Assembly (NCBI RefSeq): GCF_048381675.1
Contig: NZ_JBLWIS010000002.1
Span: 310,001-374,000, forward strand
Length of the DNA stretch: 64,000 nt
Source: Advenella sp048381675
GTDB lineage: Bacteria; Pseudomonadota; Gammaproteobacteria; Burkholderiales; Burkholderiaceae_B
Reading direction: 5' to 3'
The notes under the pieces were generated by a model that saw nothing but the letters and a program-made list of their open reading frames with translations, was not told where the DNA came from and did no database searches. Position numbers and translations under genes: made by a program. Below, piece after piece: positions 7,918-17,200 of the stretch; within the stretch, counting starts at the first letter, position 1, and every line of letters starts with the position of its first letter.

Positions 7918-9099
7918 ATGGGCGAGATTTACGTGGTTTCAGGTGTCAGGACAGCTATTGGCGATTTTGGTGCTTCCCTCAAAGACATCCCTCCGTGTGA
8001 GTTAGGTAGTACGGTAATCAAAGAGGCACTTTCCCGTGCCAGCCTTGATGGGGCCGATGTGGGGCATGTTGTCGTAGGTCATGTGGCCAATACCGAACCT
8101 CGTGACATGTATGTTTCCCGCGTTGCCTCCGTTAATGCCGGTGTTTCCATTGAAACGCCAGCGTTTAATGTGAACCGCCTTTGTGGTTCTGGCTTACAGG
8201 CGATTGTATCGGCCGCCCAATCCATCATGCTTGGAGATGCTTCGGTTGCCGTGGCCGCTGGCGTTGAAAACATGAGCCGGGCTCCTTATATATTGCCCGC
8301 CCATCGTTTTGGGGCCCGCATGGGTGATAGCGTTGCCATGGATATGATGACTGGTGCACTGTCCGATCCTTTTGAAAAAATACATATGGGCGTCACCGCC
8401 GAAAATGTCGCCAAAAAATTCAATATCAGTCGCCAAGAGCAGGATGAACTGGCTATCGAATCGCATCGTCGGGCTATTCATGCGATTGAAAATGGCTACT
8501 TTAAGGAGCAAATTGTTCCAATCGTACAAAAAACCCGTAAAGGTGATGTAATATTCGATACCGATGAGCACGCCCGCCGTGATATAACCCTTGAAAGCCT
8601 GTCAATGCTAAAACCGGTTTTTGTTCGTGAAAACGGTACGGTAACTGCCGGAAATGCCTCGGGCATTAACGATGGTGCGGCTGCCGTAGTATTGATGAAT
8701 GGCAAGGAAGTCACGCAGCGTGGCCTTAAGCCGATGGCTCGCCTGGTTGCTTATGCGCATGCAGGTGTCGAGCCTGGACTCATGGGCATTGGACCTGTGC
8801 CTGCAACGCAGAAGGCATTGGCCAAGGCCGGCCTTACCATTAATGATATTGATGTTATTGAGGCGAACGAGGCCTTTGCGGCACAGGCTTGCGCCGTTAG
8901 CAAAGCGCTTGGTTTTGACCCGGCAAAGGTCAATCCTAATGGCAGTGGCATCAGCCTGGGGCATCCTATTGGTGCAACGGGTACGATTATTACAGTAAAA
9001 GCTTTGTACGAGCTGCAACGTATTCAAGGCAAATATGCACTGGTGACCATGTGTATTGGTGGTGGCCAGGGTATTGCAGCAATTTTTGAGCAAGTTTAA
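7918..9099 (+). CDS. bktB: Beta-ketothiolase / acetyl-CoA C-acyltransferase (BktB-like)
   Basis: Thiolase that condenses or cleaves acyl-CoA and acetyl-CoA. All catalytic residues are visible: nucleophile C89 in NRLCGSGLQAI, H349 in GHPIGATG and C379 in CIGGGQG. The 393 residues follow the Ralstonia BktB sequence almost collinearly as I recall it (VVSGVRTAIG, IQTEPRDMY-like, IHMGVTAENVAK, KGDVIFDTDEH), which supports BktB over PhaA, though no phaB or phaC is adjacent. A strong AAGGAG ribosome site precedes ATG 7918. The stop codon overlaps the next start as TAATG, so the two genes are translationally coupled. Confidence 0.9.
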   Translation: MGEIYVVSGVRTAIGDFGASLKDIPPCELGSTVIKEALSRASLDGADVGHVVVGHVANTEPRDMYVSRVASVNAGVSIETPAFNVNRLCGSGLQAIVSAAQSIMLGDASVAVAAGVENMSRAPYILPAHRFGARMGDSVAMDMMTGALSDPFEKIHMGVTAENVAKKFNISRQEQDELAIESHRRAIHAIENGYFKEQIVPIVQKTRKGDVIFDTDEHARRDITLESLSMLKPVFVRENGTVTAGNASGINDGAAAVVLMNGKEVTQRGLKPMARLVAYAHAGVEPGLMGIGPVPATQKALAKAGLTINDIDVIEANEAFAAQACAVSKALGFDPAKVNPNGSGISLGHPIGATGTIITVKALYELQRIQGKYALVTMCIGGGQGIAAIFEQV

Positions 9100-9878
9100 T
9101 GGCAAGCAGAAAGTTGGAACCCCATCCTGAGCATGACGCACCCGCAATGTCGGAGCAGGATGGCATAAGATATTTACATTTCGACAGTATTTGGATGCAA
9201 GGTGCAATGCAGGTTTCCAAGCCCTCACATCTTGTTTTTGAGTATACCGAGCAAATGATGGCCTGGCTGTTATTCCTGTCCCCCCCTAAAGATAAAAACA
9301 TAGGTATTTTGGGGTTGGGAGCAGGTGCCTTGACACGGTTTTGCCTCAGGCATACACAAAGCCAAATTGTTACCGTAGAGTGGAACCCAATGGTAACGGC
9401 AATATGCCGGTCTTATTTTCGTCTGGGTGATCACAAAAGACATTGCATGATCCATGATGATGCCCATGAGTGGGTCACAGATCCAGTCAATCATGACAGC
9501 TGTTCTGTGCTTATGGTTGATTTATACGACTATACGGCTCAAGGGCCTGTGTGTAATTCCTTGGTGTTTTATCAGGGGTGTCGACGTGTATTGGGCGATC
9601 TGGGCATCGCCGTGATCAATTTGTTTGGACATCATCCCAGTTTTCATTCCAATATCAGGAATATCAACAAGGCCTTTGCAAATCGTGTCATCATGTTTCC
9701 TGAAACCGAAGACGGCAACCGAATCGTTCTGGCTTTTACCGGACCGTCCCTTGAAATTGAAAAAGAAGTTTTGGCGGCTCGGGCTGCCGATGTTGAGCGC
9801 CGGTATGGCTTGCCTGCCACAAAGTGGTTAAAGGCCCTGTCTGCTGAGGATAAAATGAATGACTTGTTGAAGTTTTAA
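9099..9878 (+). CDS. Spermidine-synthase-like methyltransferase-fold protein
   Basis: A 259-residue Rossmann-fold protein of the polyamine synthase group. The nucleotide motif GILGLGAGALTRF (near residues 67-80), the acidic end of beta-2 in VTVEWNP, and VDLYDYTAQGP at the active-site position resemble spermidine synthase, but the polyamine-binding region is weak and no speD or speA is nearby. Such genes are often annotated only as spermidine-synthase-like. Start overlaps the thiolase stop (TAATG), which implies obligate co-expression; what links it to a thiolase is not evident. Confidence 0.75.
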   Translation: MASRKLEPHPEHDAPAMSEQDGIRYLHFDSIWMQGAMQVSKPSHLVFEYTEQMMAWLLFLSPPKDKNIGILGLGAGALTRFCLRHTQSQIVTVEWNPMVTAICRSYFRLGDHKRHCMIHDDAHEWVTDPVNHDSCSVLMVDLYDYTAQGPVCNSLVFYQGCRRVLGDLGIAVINLFGHHPSFHSNIRNINKAFANRVIMFPETEDGNRIVLAFTGPSLEIEKEVLAARAADVERRYGLPATKWLKALSAEDKMNDLLKF

Positions 9879-9892
9879 CAAGGTTGACGTTG

Positions 9893-9934
9893 CACATGCT
9901 GGTTTTTACCAGTATTGCTGGTAAAGGGCATGTG
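9893..9934 (+). other. Two-part inverted repeat upstream of the ABC importer
   Basis: Outer arms CACATGC/GCATGTG (9893-9899 with 9928-9934) enclose an inner 8-bp stem (9905-9912 with 9918-9925). There is no T-run, so it may be a weak terminator for the preceding pair or a leader structure for the importer mRNA that begins at 9971. Confidence 0.5.
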
Positions 9935-9970
9935 TGAGAATTCAGAATTATTGTTTAGTCTGGAGTTGTA

Positions 9971-10942
9971 ATGTTGGCAAATAAATTTAAATTAGGCCTG
10001 GGAGCTGCTTTATTGGCAGCAACGTTGGCGTCTAATATGGCTTTTGCAGAAGAAAAATTCGTGGCGATTACCGCCATTGTTGAACATCCTGCGCTAGATT
10101 CGGTTCGTGATGGTGTCATAGAGGCACTTGAAAAAAACGGCTACACCGATGGTAAAAACCTGGAGCTTAAATATCAAAGCGCCCAAGGTAATACGGGTAC
10201 CGCAGCACAAATCGCACGTCAGTTTATTGGTGACAAACCCGATGCCATCGTTGCTATAGCCACACCTTCAGCTCAGGCTGTAGTTGCCGCTACCAAACAG
10301 ATTCCGGTTGTATATTCTGCGGTTACCGACCCGGTTGCCGCGCAACTGGTTTCAACCGTAGAGGCTGCTGGTGGCAATGTTACCGGTGTGTCCGACGTGC
10401 TTGAACTTGAAAAGCAGGTAGACCTGATCAAACGCGTCGTGCCAAATGCCAAGAAAGTGGGAATGGTATATAACCCCGGTGAGGCCAATTCTGCGGTTGT
10501 CGTCAAACGGTTGCAAGAATTGCTGCCCAAGGAAGGCATGGAACTGATAGAAGCCTCTGCGCCACGTTCTGTGGATGTAGGCGCAGCCGCCAGAAGCTTG
10601 ATTGGCAAGGTTGATGTGATTTATACCAATACCGACAATAATGTGGTTTCAGCCTACGAGGCACTCGTCAAGGTGGGCAATGAGGCAGACATTCCCCTGA
10701 TTGCCTCTGATACAGACAGCGTCAAGCGGGGTGCGATTGCTGCCTTGGGTATCAATTACAAAGACCTGGGCATCCAGACAGGTGAGATTGTTGTCCGTAT
10801 CCTGAAAGGTGAAAATCCTGGCACTATTCCATCACAAACCAGCTCTAAACTTGAGCTGTATGTGAACCCGGCCGCAGCAAAAAACCAAGGTATCGAGTTA
10901 CCCGAAGATCTCTTGAAGTCAGCAGCTGTAATAGTAGAATAA
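9971..10942 (+). CDS. ABC transporter substrate-binding protein (TrpX/DUF534 family)
   Basis: Periplasmic binding protein of a TrpXYZ-type importer. A clear signal peptide ends around AFAEE (residue about 27). The body matches the DUF534/ABC_sub_bind family: VAITAIVEHPALDSVRDG at the N terminus, IVAIATPSAQAV, PVVYSAVTDPVAAQLV and a late GINYKDLGIQTGEI. In other bacteria members bind tryptophan or tyrosine; the ligand here is not known. GGAG precedes the ATG at good spacing. The permease and ATPase genes follow. 323 residues is the normal length. Confidence 0.92.
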   Translation: MLANKFKLGLGAALLAATLASNMAFAEEKFVAITAIVEHPALDSVRDGVIEALEKNGYTDGKNLELKYQSAQGNTGTAAQIARQFIGDKPDAIVAIATPSAQAVVAATKQIPVVYSAVTDPVAAQLVSTVEAAGGNVTGVSDVLELEKQVDLIKRVVPNAKKVGMVYNPGEANSAVVVKRLQELLPKEGMELIEASAPRSVDVGAAARSLIGKVDVIYTNTDNNVVSAYEALVKVGNEADIPLIASDTDSVKRGAIAALGINYKDLGIQTGEIVVRILKGENPGTIPSQTSSKLELYVNPAAAKNQGIELPEDLLKSAAVIVE

Positions 10943-10953
10943 ACGCTGTATTA

Positions 10954-10983
10954 TCACAAATCCTGTATTATAAGGATTTGTGA
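10954..10983 (+). other. Perfect 10-bp hairpin between binding-protein and permease genes
   Basis: Arms 10954-10963 and 10974-10983 are exact inverted copies with a 10-base loop and no T-run. Placed after the binding-protein gene of an ABC operon, it probably blocks 3' decay or partly attenuates transcription, allowing more binding protein than membrane subunits. Confidence 0.6.
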
Positions 10984-11058
10984 TTCATCAGGAAACATGA
11001 CGGCATATAATTGTGCATGTATGTCCTTGCCTTATCCGATCAATAAATACCAATTAAC

Positions 11059-11946
11059 ATGTCTTTATTTTCATCTCTTGGTGCGCTAGAACTGGGTTTT
11101 ATCTACAGTCTTGTTGCGCTTGGTGTCTTCATTTCCTTTCGGATCCTGCGATTTCCAGACCTGACTGTTGATGGTACATTTGCCACAGGTGGTGCTATTG
11201 CCGCCCTTGTCATCAGCATGGGTGGAAGCCCTTTCCTGGCAACGGCTTTAGCCATGCTGGTTTGTGCATTTGCCGGTATGATAACCGGTTGGCTTAACGT
11301 AAAATTGGGCATTATGGATTTACTGGCCAGTATTCTCATGATGACCGCCCTGTATTCCATCAATCTCAGAATCATGGATGGGCCCAACATCCCTCTAATT
11401 ACCAACGATACGGTATTTTCAGTCCTGCAACCAGCATTCATTGATGACTATATCTGGCGTCCCGTACTGTTACTCTTGGTTGTGATAATAGCCAAATTTT
11501 TGCTAGACCGCTACTTTGCCACGCAATCAGGACTGGCAATGCGTTCAACCGGTTCAAATTTAAGAATGGCCAGGGCCCAAGGCATCTCTACCGATCGAAT
11601 GGTAATGCTGGGCATGGCTATTTCAAACGCCTTGGTAGGTCTTGGTGGCGCAATGTTTGCCCAGTCACAAGGTGGCTCAGACATCTCAATGGGAATAGGC
11701 ACCATTGTGATTGGCCTGGCGGCGGTTATTGTGGGTCAAAGCATTATTCCTGCCCGCAAATTTGTTTATGTAACCCTGGCTGTTATTATTGGTGCCGTCA
11801 TTTACCGCTTTTTTATTGCTTTGGCTTTAAACAGCGATTTTATCGGCCTTGAAGCACAAGATCTTAACCTGGTTACGGCCTTGTTAGTTACTTTTGCCCT
11901 TATTCTACCCAAACTTAACAAAATGCTGAAAGCGAGAAAAGGTTAA
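11059..11946 (+). CDS. ABC transporter permease (TrpY type)
   Basis: Inner-membrane permease of the branched-chain-amino-acid-like (BPD_transp_2) class that partners the DUF534 binding protein. The 295 residues are almost entirely hydrophobic with about eight to nine membrane segments. The family motif FRILRFPDLTVDGTFATGG lies near the N terminus and GLSNALVGLGGA-type sequence near residue 195. The ATPase gene follows after four bases, so the two are coupled. Confidence 0.9.
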   Translation: MSLFSSLGALELGFIYSLVALGVFISFRILRFPDLTVDGTFATGGAIAALVISMGGSPFLATALAMLVCAFAGMITGWLNVKLGIMDLLASILMMTALYSINLRIMDGPNIPLITNDTVFSVLQPAFIDDYIWRPVLLLLVVIIAKFLLDRYFATQSGLAMRSTGSNLRMARAQGISTDRMVMLGMAISNALVGLGGAMFAQSQGGSDISMGIGTIVIGLAAVIVGQSIIPARKFVYVTLAVIIGAVIYRFFIALALNSDFIGLEAQDLNLVTALLVTFALILPKLNKMLKARKG

Positions 11947-11950
11947 CGCT

Positions 11951-12745
11951 ATGCTGAAAGCAGAGAATTTACGTATTACTTTCAATCCGGGCACGCCCAT
12001 TGAAACCCGTGCCCTGCAGGGCATGTCATTAACTATCCCGGAAGGGCAGTTTGTTACAGTTATCGGTTCGAATGGTGCTGGAAAGTCAACTTTTTTAAAT
12101 GCCATTGCTGGCGAAATCATGGTGGATTCAGGTCGCATTCTGCTGAATGATGCTGATGTTACCCGTATGCCGGGCTGGCAACGTGCCAATAATGTGGCAC
12201 GTGTATTCCAGGATCCAATGGCAGGTACCTGTGAAGACCTGACGATTGAGGAAAATTTGTCTCTGGCCTATAACCGTGGACATCCAAGAGGATTAAGGCC
12301 GGCTATTAAGCCGTTTATGAAAGAGCTCTTCAGGGAACGCTTGGCCATTCTTGGACTGGGGCTTGAAAACCGTCTTGCTGACCGCATAGGTTTGCTTTCA
12401 GGCGGGCAGCGTCAGGCAGTTAGTTTGCTCATGGCTGCGTTGCAGCCAAGCAAGATTTTATTGCTTGATGAACACACTGCGGCGCTAGATCCAAGGACTG
12501 CGAATTTTGTCCTTGAGTTAACGCAAAAGCTGGTGGCCGAGCAAAAATTAACCACCATGATGGTTACGCACAGCATGAAGCAGGCACTTGAAATCGGTGA
12601 AAGAACGGTCATGCTGCATCAAGGGCAGGTTGTACTTGATGTTAGTGGTGAAAAACGCAAGGGAATGCGTGTTTCCGATCTGCTTGAGCAGTTTGAAAAA
12701 GTCAGGGGTGAGCAGGTTTCTGATGATGCGCTATTATTAGGTTAG
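11951..12745 (+). CDS. ABC transporter ATP-binding protein (TrpZ type)
   Basis: Cytoplasmic ATPase of the importer. Walker A is GSNGAGKST (near residue 38), the signature is LSGGQRQAVSLLMA and Walker B is LLLDEHTAALDP, followed by the H-loop in MVTHSMKQAL. The histidine after the Walker B glutamate is usual for this subfamily. 264 residues, normal length. Last gene of the three-gene unit; no adjacent enzyme gene reveals the substrate. Confidence 0.93.
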   Translation: MLKAENLRITFNPGTPIETRALQGMSLTIPEGQFVTVIGSNGAGKSTFLNAIAGEIMVDSGRILLNDADVTRMPGWQRANNVARVFQDPMAGTCEDLTIEENLSLAYNRGHPRGLRPAIKPFMKELFRERLAILGLGLENRLADRIGLLSGGQRQAVSLLMAALQPSKILLLDEHTAALDPRTANFVLELTQKLVAEQKLTTMMVTHSMKQALEIGERTVMLHQGQVVLDVSGEKRKGMRVSDLLEQFEKVRGEQVSDDALLLG

Positions 12746-12894
12746 TCAAAATTATTTCATTATATCTGCCTAAATATAGGTGATTATTGTGTAATTAAAA
12801 CGTTTCTTGTTACTGTGATAGTGCTATTTTGCCAGTAGCTGCAATGTATATATTTTTATATTTAAATATTACCCAAGAAATCGTTATGTGATTC

Positions 12895-12956
12895 AAATGT
12901 TGCTTAGGCAAGTATTTTGTCCTCACAGGATTAAATGTTGCTTAGGCAAGTATTTT
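12895..12956 (+). repeat. Tandem 24-bp direct repeat, probable double operator
   Basis: Two identical 24-base copies lie at 12895-12918 and 12933-12956, a 38-bp period with a 14-base spacer. Each contains the near-palindrome TTGCTTAGGCAA. The second copy supplies the -35 hexamer of the predicted efflux promoter, so a protein bound there would block RNA polymerase. Confidence 0.8.
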
Positions 12957-12967
12957 TCCACTATAAT
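12938..12967 (+). promoter_or_regulatory. Predicted sigma-70 promoter of the RND efflux operon
   Basis: TTGCTT (12938-12943) and a perfect TATAAT (12962-12967) are 18 bases apart, about 70 bases before the adaptor start codon. The -35 box lies inside the second 24-bp repeat copy. This is inferred from sequence only. Confidence 0.65.
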
Positions 12968-13040
12968 TTAGAGCATCTTTTAATTGAATCAACATTTTCA
13001 ATAAAAATATCCTTAATGGGTATTTTCGGGTCACAGTCAA

Positions 13041-14243
13041 ATGAGAATAAAATCAACCTTTGCCAGTCAAAAAATTGCGGCATTGCTTGCATGTTCAGTA
13101 CTTGTATTAAGCGGTTGCGGAAAAGAAGATGCGGCAAATCCTGCCGCAGCCGGAGGACCTCCTGTATTTCCTGTTTCTACAATTAAAGTAGAGCCTGCTG
13201 AAGCTCGTATCTACACGACTTTGTCAGGCCGGGTGGCGGCAATTAAAGATGCCGAGGTCCGCGCTCGTGTTACCGGGATTATCCAAAGCGTAGCATTCGA
13301 ACAGGGCAGTGTCGTAAAAGAAGGGCAGTTACTGTTTAAAATAGACCCGGCCACTTATCAGGCTGCTGTCAATCAGGCAGAGGCTGCGCTGGAACAGGCT
13401 GAGGCAAATGCCCAAAGTGCCCGCTTATTGGCAAAAAGATACTCAACCTTGGTCAAATCGGCAGCAGTAAGTCGCCAGGAATATGATAACGCCGTAGCGC
13501 AGGCAGCCCAGGCAGAAGCGGCCATCAGCCAGGCCAAGGCAGCGCTTGATGCGGCCCGTATCAATCTTGGATATACCGATGTGGTTTCGCCCATCGATGG
13601 CATTATTGGCGAAGCCTTCGTGACAGAGGGTGCGCTAGTCAGTGCTGCCAGTGCGACACACCTGGCTACTGTACAACAGATTGACCAGGTTTATGTGGAC
13701 TTCTCACAAACAACCGGTGAACTAAGCGATTTGCGTAAGGCACTGGCAGATGGACTGCTTCAACAAACGGAAACCGGTGCAGCTGCCGTCCAGCTTGAAA
13801 TGCCTGATGGCTCCTTGTATGCAGAAATTGGTAAGCTGCTTTTTACTGGCGTTAGTGTAAATCCAACAACAGGTCAGGTTACCTTGCGTTCCATTTTCCC
13901 TAACCCTCAGCATATATTGTTGCCTGGCATGTTTGCCCAAGTGAGGCTAGAGCAGGGTATAAACCCACAAGCATTAATGGTACCCAACCAGGCTTTGCAG
14001 CGTACTCCCGACGGTTTGGTAAAATTGTTGCTGGTTAAAGATGATAAGGTGGTTTCAGTGGCCGTGGATGCGGGTAATTCCGTAGATGGCAACACTATTA
14101 TCAATAAGGGCTTGAATCCCAATGACGAAGTCATTGTTGAAGGATTCCAGAAAGCTCAACCAGGCGGCATGGTCAAACCAATTCCTTGGAAAAAAACTTC
14201 AGCGCAAGAAAATGCCGGTTCCAATAAACCCGCGGAAAACTGA
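13041..14243 (+). CDS. RND efflux periplasmic adaptor (MexA/AcrA family lipoprotein)
   Basis: Membrane-fusion protein that bridges the inner-membrane RND pump and the outer-membrane channel. The signal sequence ends in the lipobox LSGC with C26 as the lipidation site. Further features are a lipoyl/barrel-sandwich half (VRARVTGIIQSVAFEQGSV), an alanine-rich helical hairpin (about 110-180, AEAALEQAEANAQSARL), the second lipoyl half VVSPIDGIIGEAFV and beta-barrel regions. 400 residues is typical. First gene of a three-gene operon, eight bases before the pump gene. Confidence 0.94.
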   Translation: MRIKSTFASQKIAALLACSVLVLSGCGKEDAANPAAAGGPPVFPVSTIKVEPAEARIYTTLSGRVAAIKDAEVRARVTGIIQSVAFEQGSVVKEGQLLFKIDPATYQAAVNQAEAALEQAEANAQSARLLAKRYSTLVKSAAVSRQEYDNAVAQAAQAEAAISQAKAALDAARINLGYTDVVSPIDGIIGEAFVTEGALVSAASATHLATVQQIDQVYVDFSQTTGELSDLRKALADGLLQQTETGAAAVQLEMPDGSLYAEIGKLLFTGVSVNPTTGQVTLRSIFPNPQHILLPGMFAQVRLEQGINPQALMVPNQALQRTPDGLVKLLLVKDDKVVSVAVDAGNSVDGNTIINKGLNPNDEVIVEGFQKAQPGGMVKPIPWKKTSAQENAGSNKPAEN

Positions 14244-14251
14244 GAAGATAT

Positions 14252-17200
14252 ATGTCAAACTTCTTTATTAATCGCCCGATTTTCGCCTGGGTTATTGCCA
14301 TCATCGTTTTCTTTGCGGGTGTAATTGCAATCCCGTTCATGCCGGTGGCGCAATACCCGGAAGTAGCACCACCAACCATTAACATCAGCGCCACTTACCC
14401 TGGTGCTACTGCTGAAGATGTGGCCCAGCAAGTTACCAGTGTCATAGAAAATGAACTTAACGGGGCGGAAAACCTTCTTTATTACTCATCAACCAGTGAT
14501 GCTTATGGCCGCTCGGATATTGACGTCATTTTCAAACCTGGTACTGATCCAAATATGGCGCAGGTTGAGGTTCAGAACAAAGTGGCCAACATATCGTCCA
14601 AATTGCCCCAGGCAGTTATGGATCAAGGCCTCAGGTTTAGCAAGAGTTCGGCCGGCTTCTTATTGATTGTTGCACTCAGTTCAACCGACGGCTCCACTTC
14701 GGCAGCCGAATTGGGTGACTATATTACCCGGAATATTCAGAACTCGATTTCACGTATTGAAGGGGTGGGTACGTTTCAGTTGTTTGCCGCACCTCGGGCC
14801 ATGCGTATCTGGACTGACCCTGCCAAGCTAACCAGCTATGGTATGACAATGACTGATGTCAGTGCCGCACTGGCTGCGCAAAACCGGGCAATCTCAGCCG
14901 GTACGCTGGGTTCTCCTCCTACACCAGCTGACCAGGCAACCAGTGCGATTGTTTCCACAAACGGCCAACTGGAAACGGAAGAAGAATTTGCCAATATCGT
15001 TTTGCGTGCAAATCCTGATGGCTCCGTGGTACGGGTCAAGGATGTAGCCAGAGTTGAAATCGGCTCAGATTCTTATCAGTTTAGCTCTCGCCTGAATGGT
15101 TCTCCATCCGCTTCTTTCGCCATTTCACTGGCCCCTAATGCCAATGCGCTGTCAACAGCAAATTTGATCAGGGATGAAATGGAAAATCTTTCTCGTTATT
15201 TTCCCGAGAACGTGACCTACAGTATTCCTTATGATACGTCACCTTACGTTGAGGCCTCCATTACGCAAGTGATAAATACGCTGGTGGAAGCGATGATCCT
15301 GGTGTTTATCGTGATGTTCGTATTCCTTCAAAATATCAGGTATACGGTCATTCCAGCCGTCGTAGTGCCTATTGCGTTAATGGGTACGGTGGTTACCTTG
15401 CTGTTTATGGGTTACTCCATTAACACGCTGACCATGTTTGCCATGGTTCTGGCGATTGGTATTCTGGTGGATGATGCGATTGTTGTGGTTGAAAACGTTG
15501 AGCGTATCATGTCCGAAGAAGGACTCTCACCCAAGGATGCTACGCTTAAGGCCATGCCCCAGATTGGGGGTGCCATTGTAGGTATTACCCTGGTCCTGAT
15601 GACTGTGTTTCTTCCCTTGGTATTCATGAGCGGTTCTGCGGGTGTAATTTATCGCCAGTTTGCCGTATCCATGATTGTCTCAATCGGCTTTTCGGCTTTC
15701 TTTGCCTTAACCTTTACGCCTGCTCTGTGTGCAACTATTTTAAAACCCGTTGCAAAGGGGCACCATGAAGACAAAAAAGGTTTTTTTGGCTGGTTTAACC
15801 GTTTCTTCAATAAAATAACTGCCGGCTACTCAGGTTGGGTTGGTGCTTTTATCAGAAAAGGTGGACGCATGATGCTGATCTATCTGATTCTATCAGTGGG
15901 TATGGCGTATATGTTTTTACGCTTGCCTAGTTCGTTCCTGCCCGATGAAGACCAGGGCTTCATGATTGCCAATATTGAATTGCCATCCGGTGTTTCTGCT
16001 AACCGTACCCTTGAAGTCATTGACGAGGTAGAAAGTTATTTTTCCAAACTGCCTGAAATGAAAAACATCATAACGGTCCAGGGCTTTAGCTTCAGTGGTA
16101 CAGGGCTTAACTCTGCAATTGCCTTCGTGCCTTTAAAGGATTTTACGGAACGGCAGGGGCCAGGGCAATCCGCCCAGGCTCTTTCAGCCAAAGCAACCGG
16201 CAGCTTGCTGTTTGGAATACCCGACGCCATGGTTTTTGCGGTTATTCCACCTGCCATTCCCTCTTTGGGAACAGCAACCGGTTTTGACTTAAGGCTGCAA
16301 GACCGTGGTTCACTGGGTCAAATGGCGTTACGTAATGCGGCTAACCAATTGTTAGGATTGGCTCAAACAAGCGAAATCCTGACCCAAGTCCGTATCTCGG
16401 GCCTTGGTCCCGGACCACAACTTAACGTCAACATTGATCGCGAGAAAGCAGCTATTCTCGGCGTCAACATGACTGAAGTTGCCAATGTACTGGGTAGCGC
16501 CATCGGTTCGGGTTATTTGGGTAAATTCCCCAATACCGGATGGATGCAAAACGTTTGGGTTCAGTCAGACGCCCAGTACCGCATGACACCCGAAGATATT
16601 CTTAAGCTCAAGGTTCATAATGCTTCCGGTGAACTGGTGGATATGTCATCTTTCGTCAAGCTTGATTGGACCCAAGGCCCAACCCAGGTCAGCCGCTTTA
16701 ACAGCTTTGACTCCATTTCCATTAGCGGACAAGCTAAACCCGGTTTTTCCAACGGTGAAGCTATGGCAGAAATAGAGCGATTGATCGGCCAATTGCCCAC
16801 AGGTATCGGTTATGAGTGGGCAGGCCTGTCATTCCAGGAAATCCAGGCAGGAAATCAGGCACCCATTACCATGGCGCTATCCCTGATCGTGGTTTTCCTG
16901 GTACTCGCTGCCTTGTATGAAAGCTGGACAATACCAGTATCAGCCATGTTGATCGTTCCGCTTGGTATGCTGGGTACGATTGGCTTGGTTACCTTTTCAG
17001 GGATGTCCAATGATATTTACTTCCAGGTAGGTATGATTACCGTGATTGGCTTGTCTGCCAAAAATGCCATTCTGATTGTGGAGTTTGCCAAAGATGCCTA
17101 TGCATCGGGTAGGGATTTGATCGAGTCCACCATGGAAGCTGCACGCTTGCGTTTCAGGCCCATTGTCATGACATCTTTCGCTTTTATTCTTGGTGTGCTA

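Larger units (their letters stand above)
12746..13040 (+). other. Regulatory gap before the RND efflux operon
   Basis: About 295 bases with no convincing gene. It is AT-rich, carries the tandem 24-bp repeat and promoter listed separately, and has no clear terminator for the ABC operon that ends at 12745. No local repressor gene of the AcrR/MexR kind is present on either strand. Confidence 0.7.

Noticed and set aside
12935..13186. Frame overlapping the start of the efflux adaptor gene as a small gene
   Set aside because: It covers the predicted promoter and the adaptor's lipoprotein signal in another frame; no independent coding evidence.
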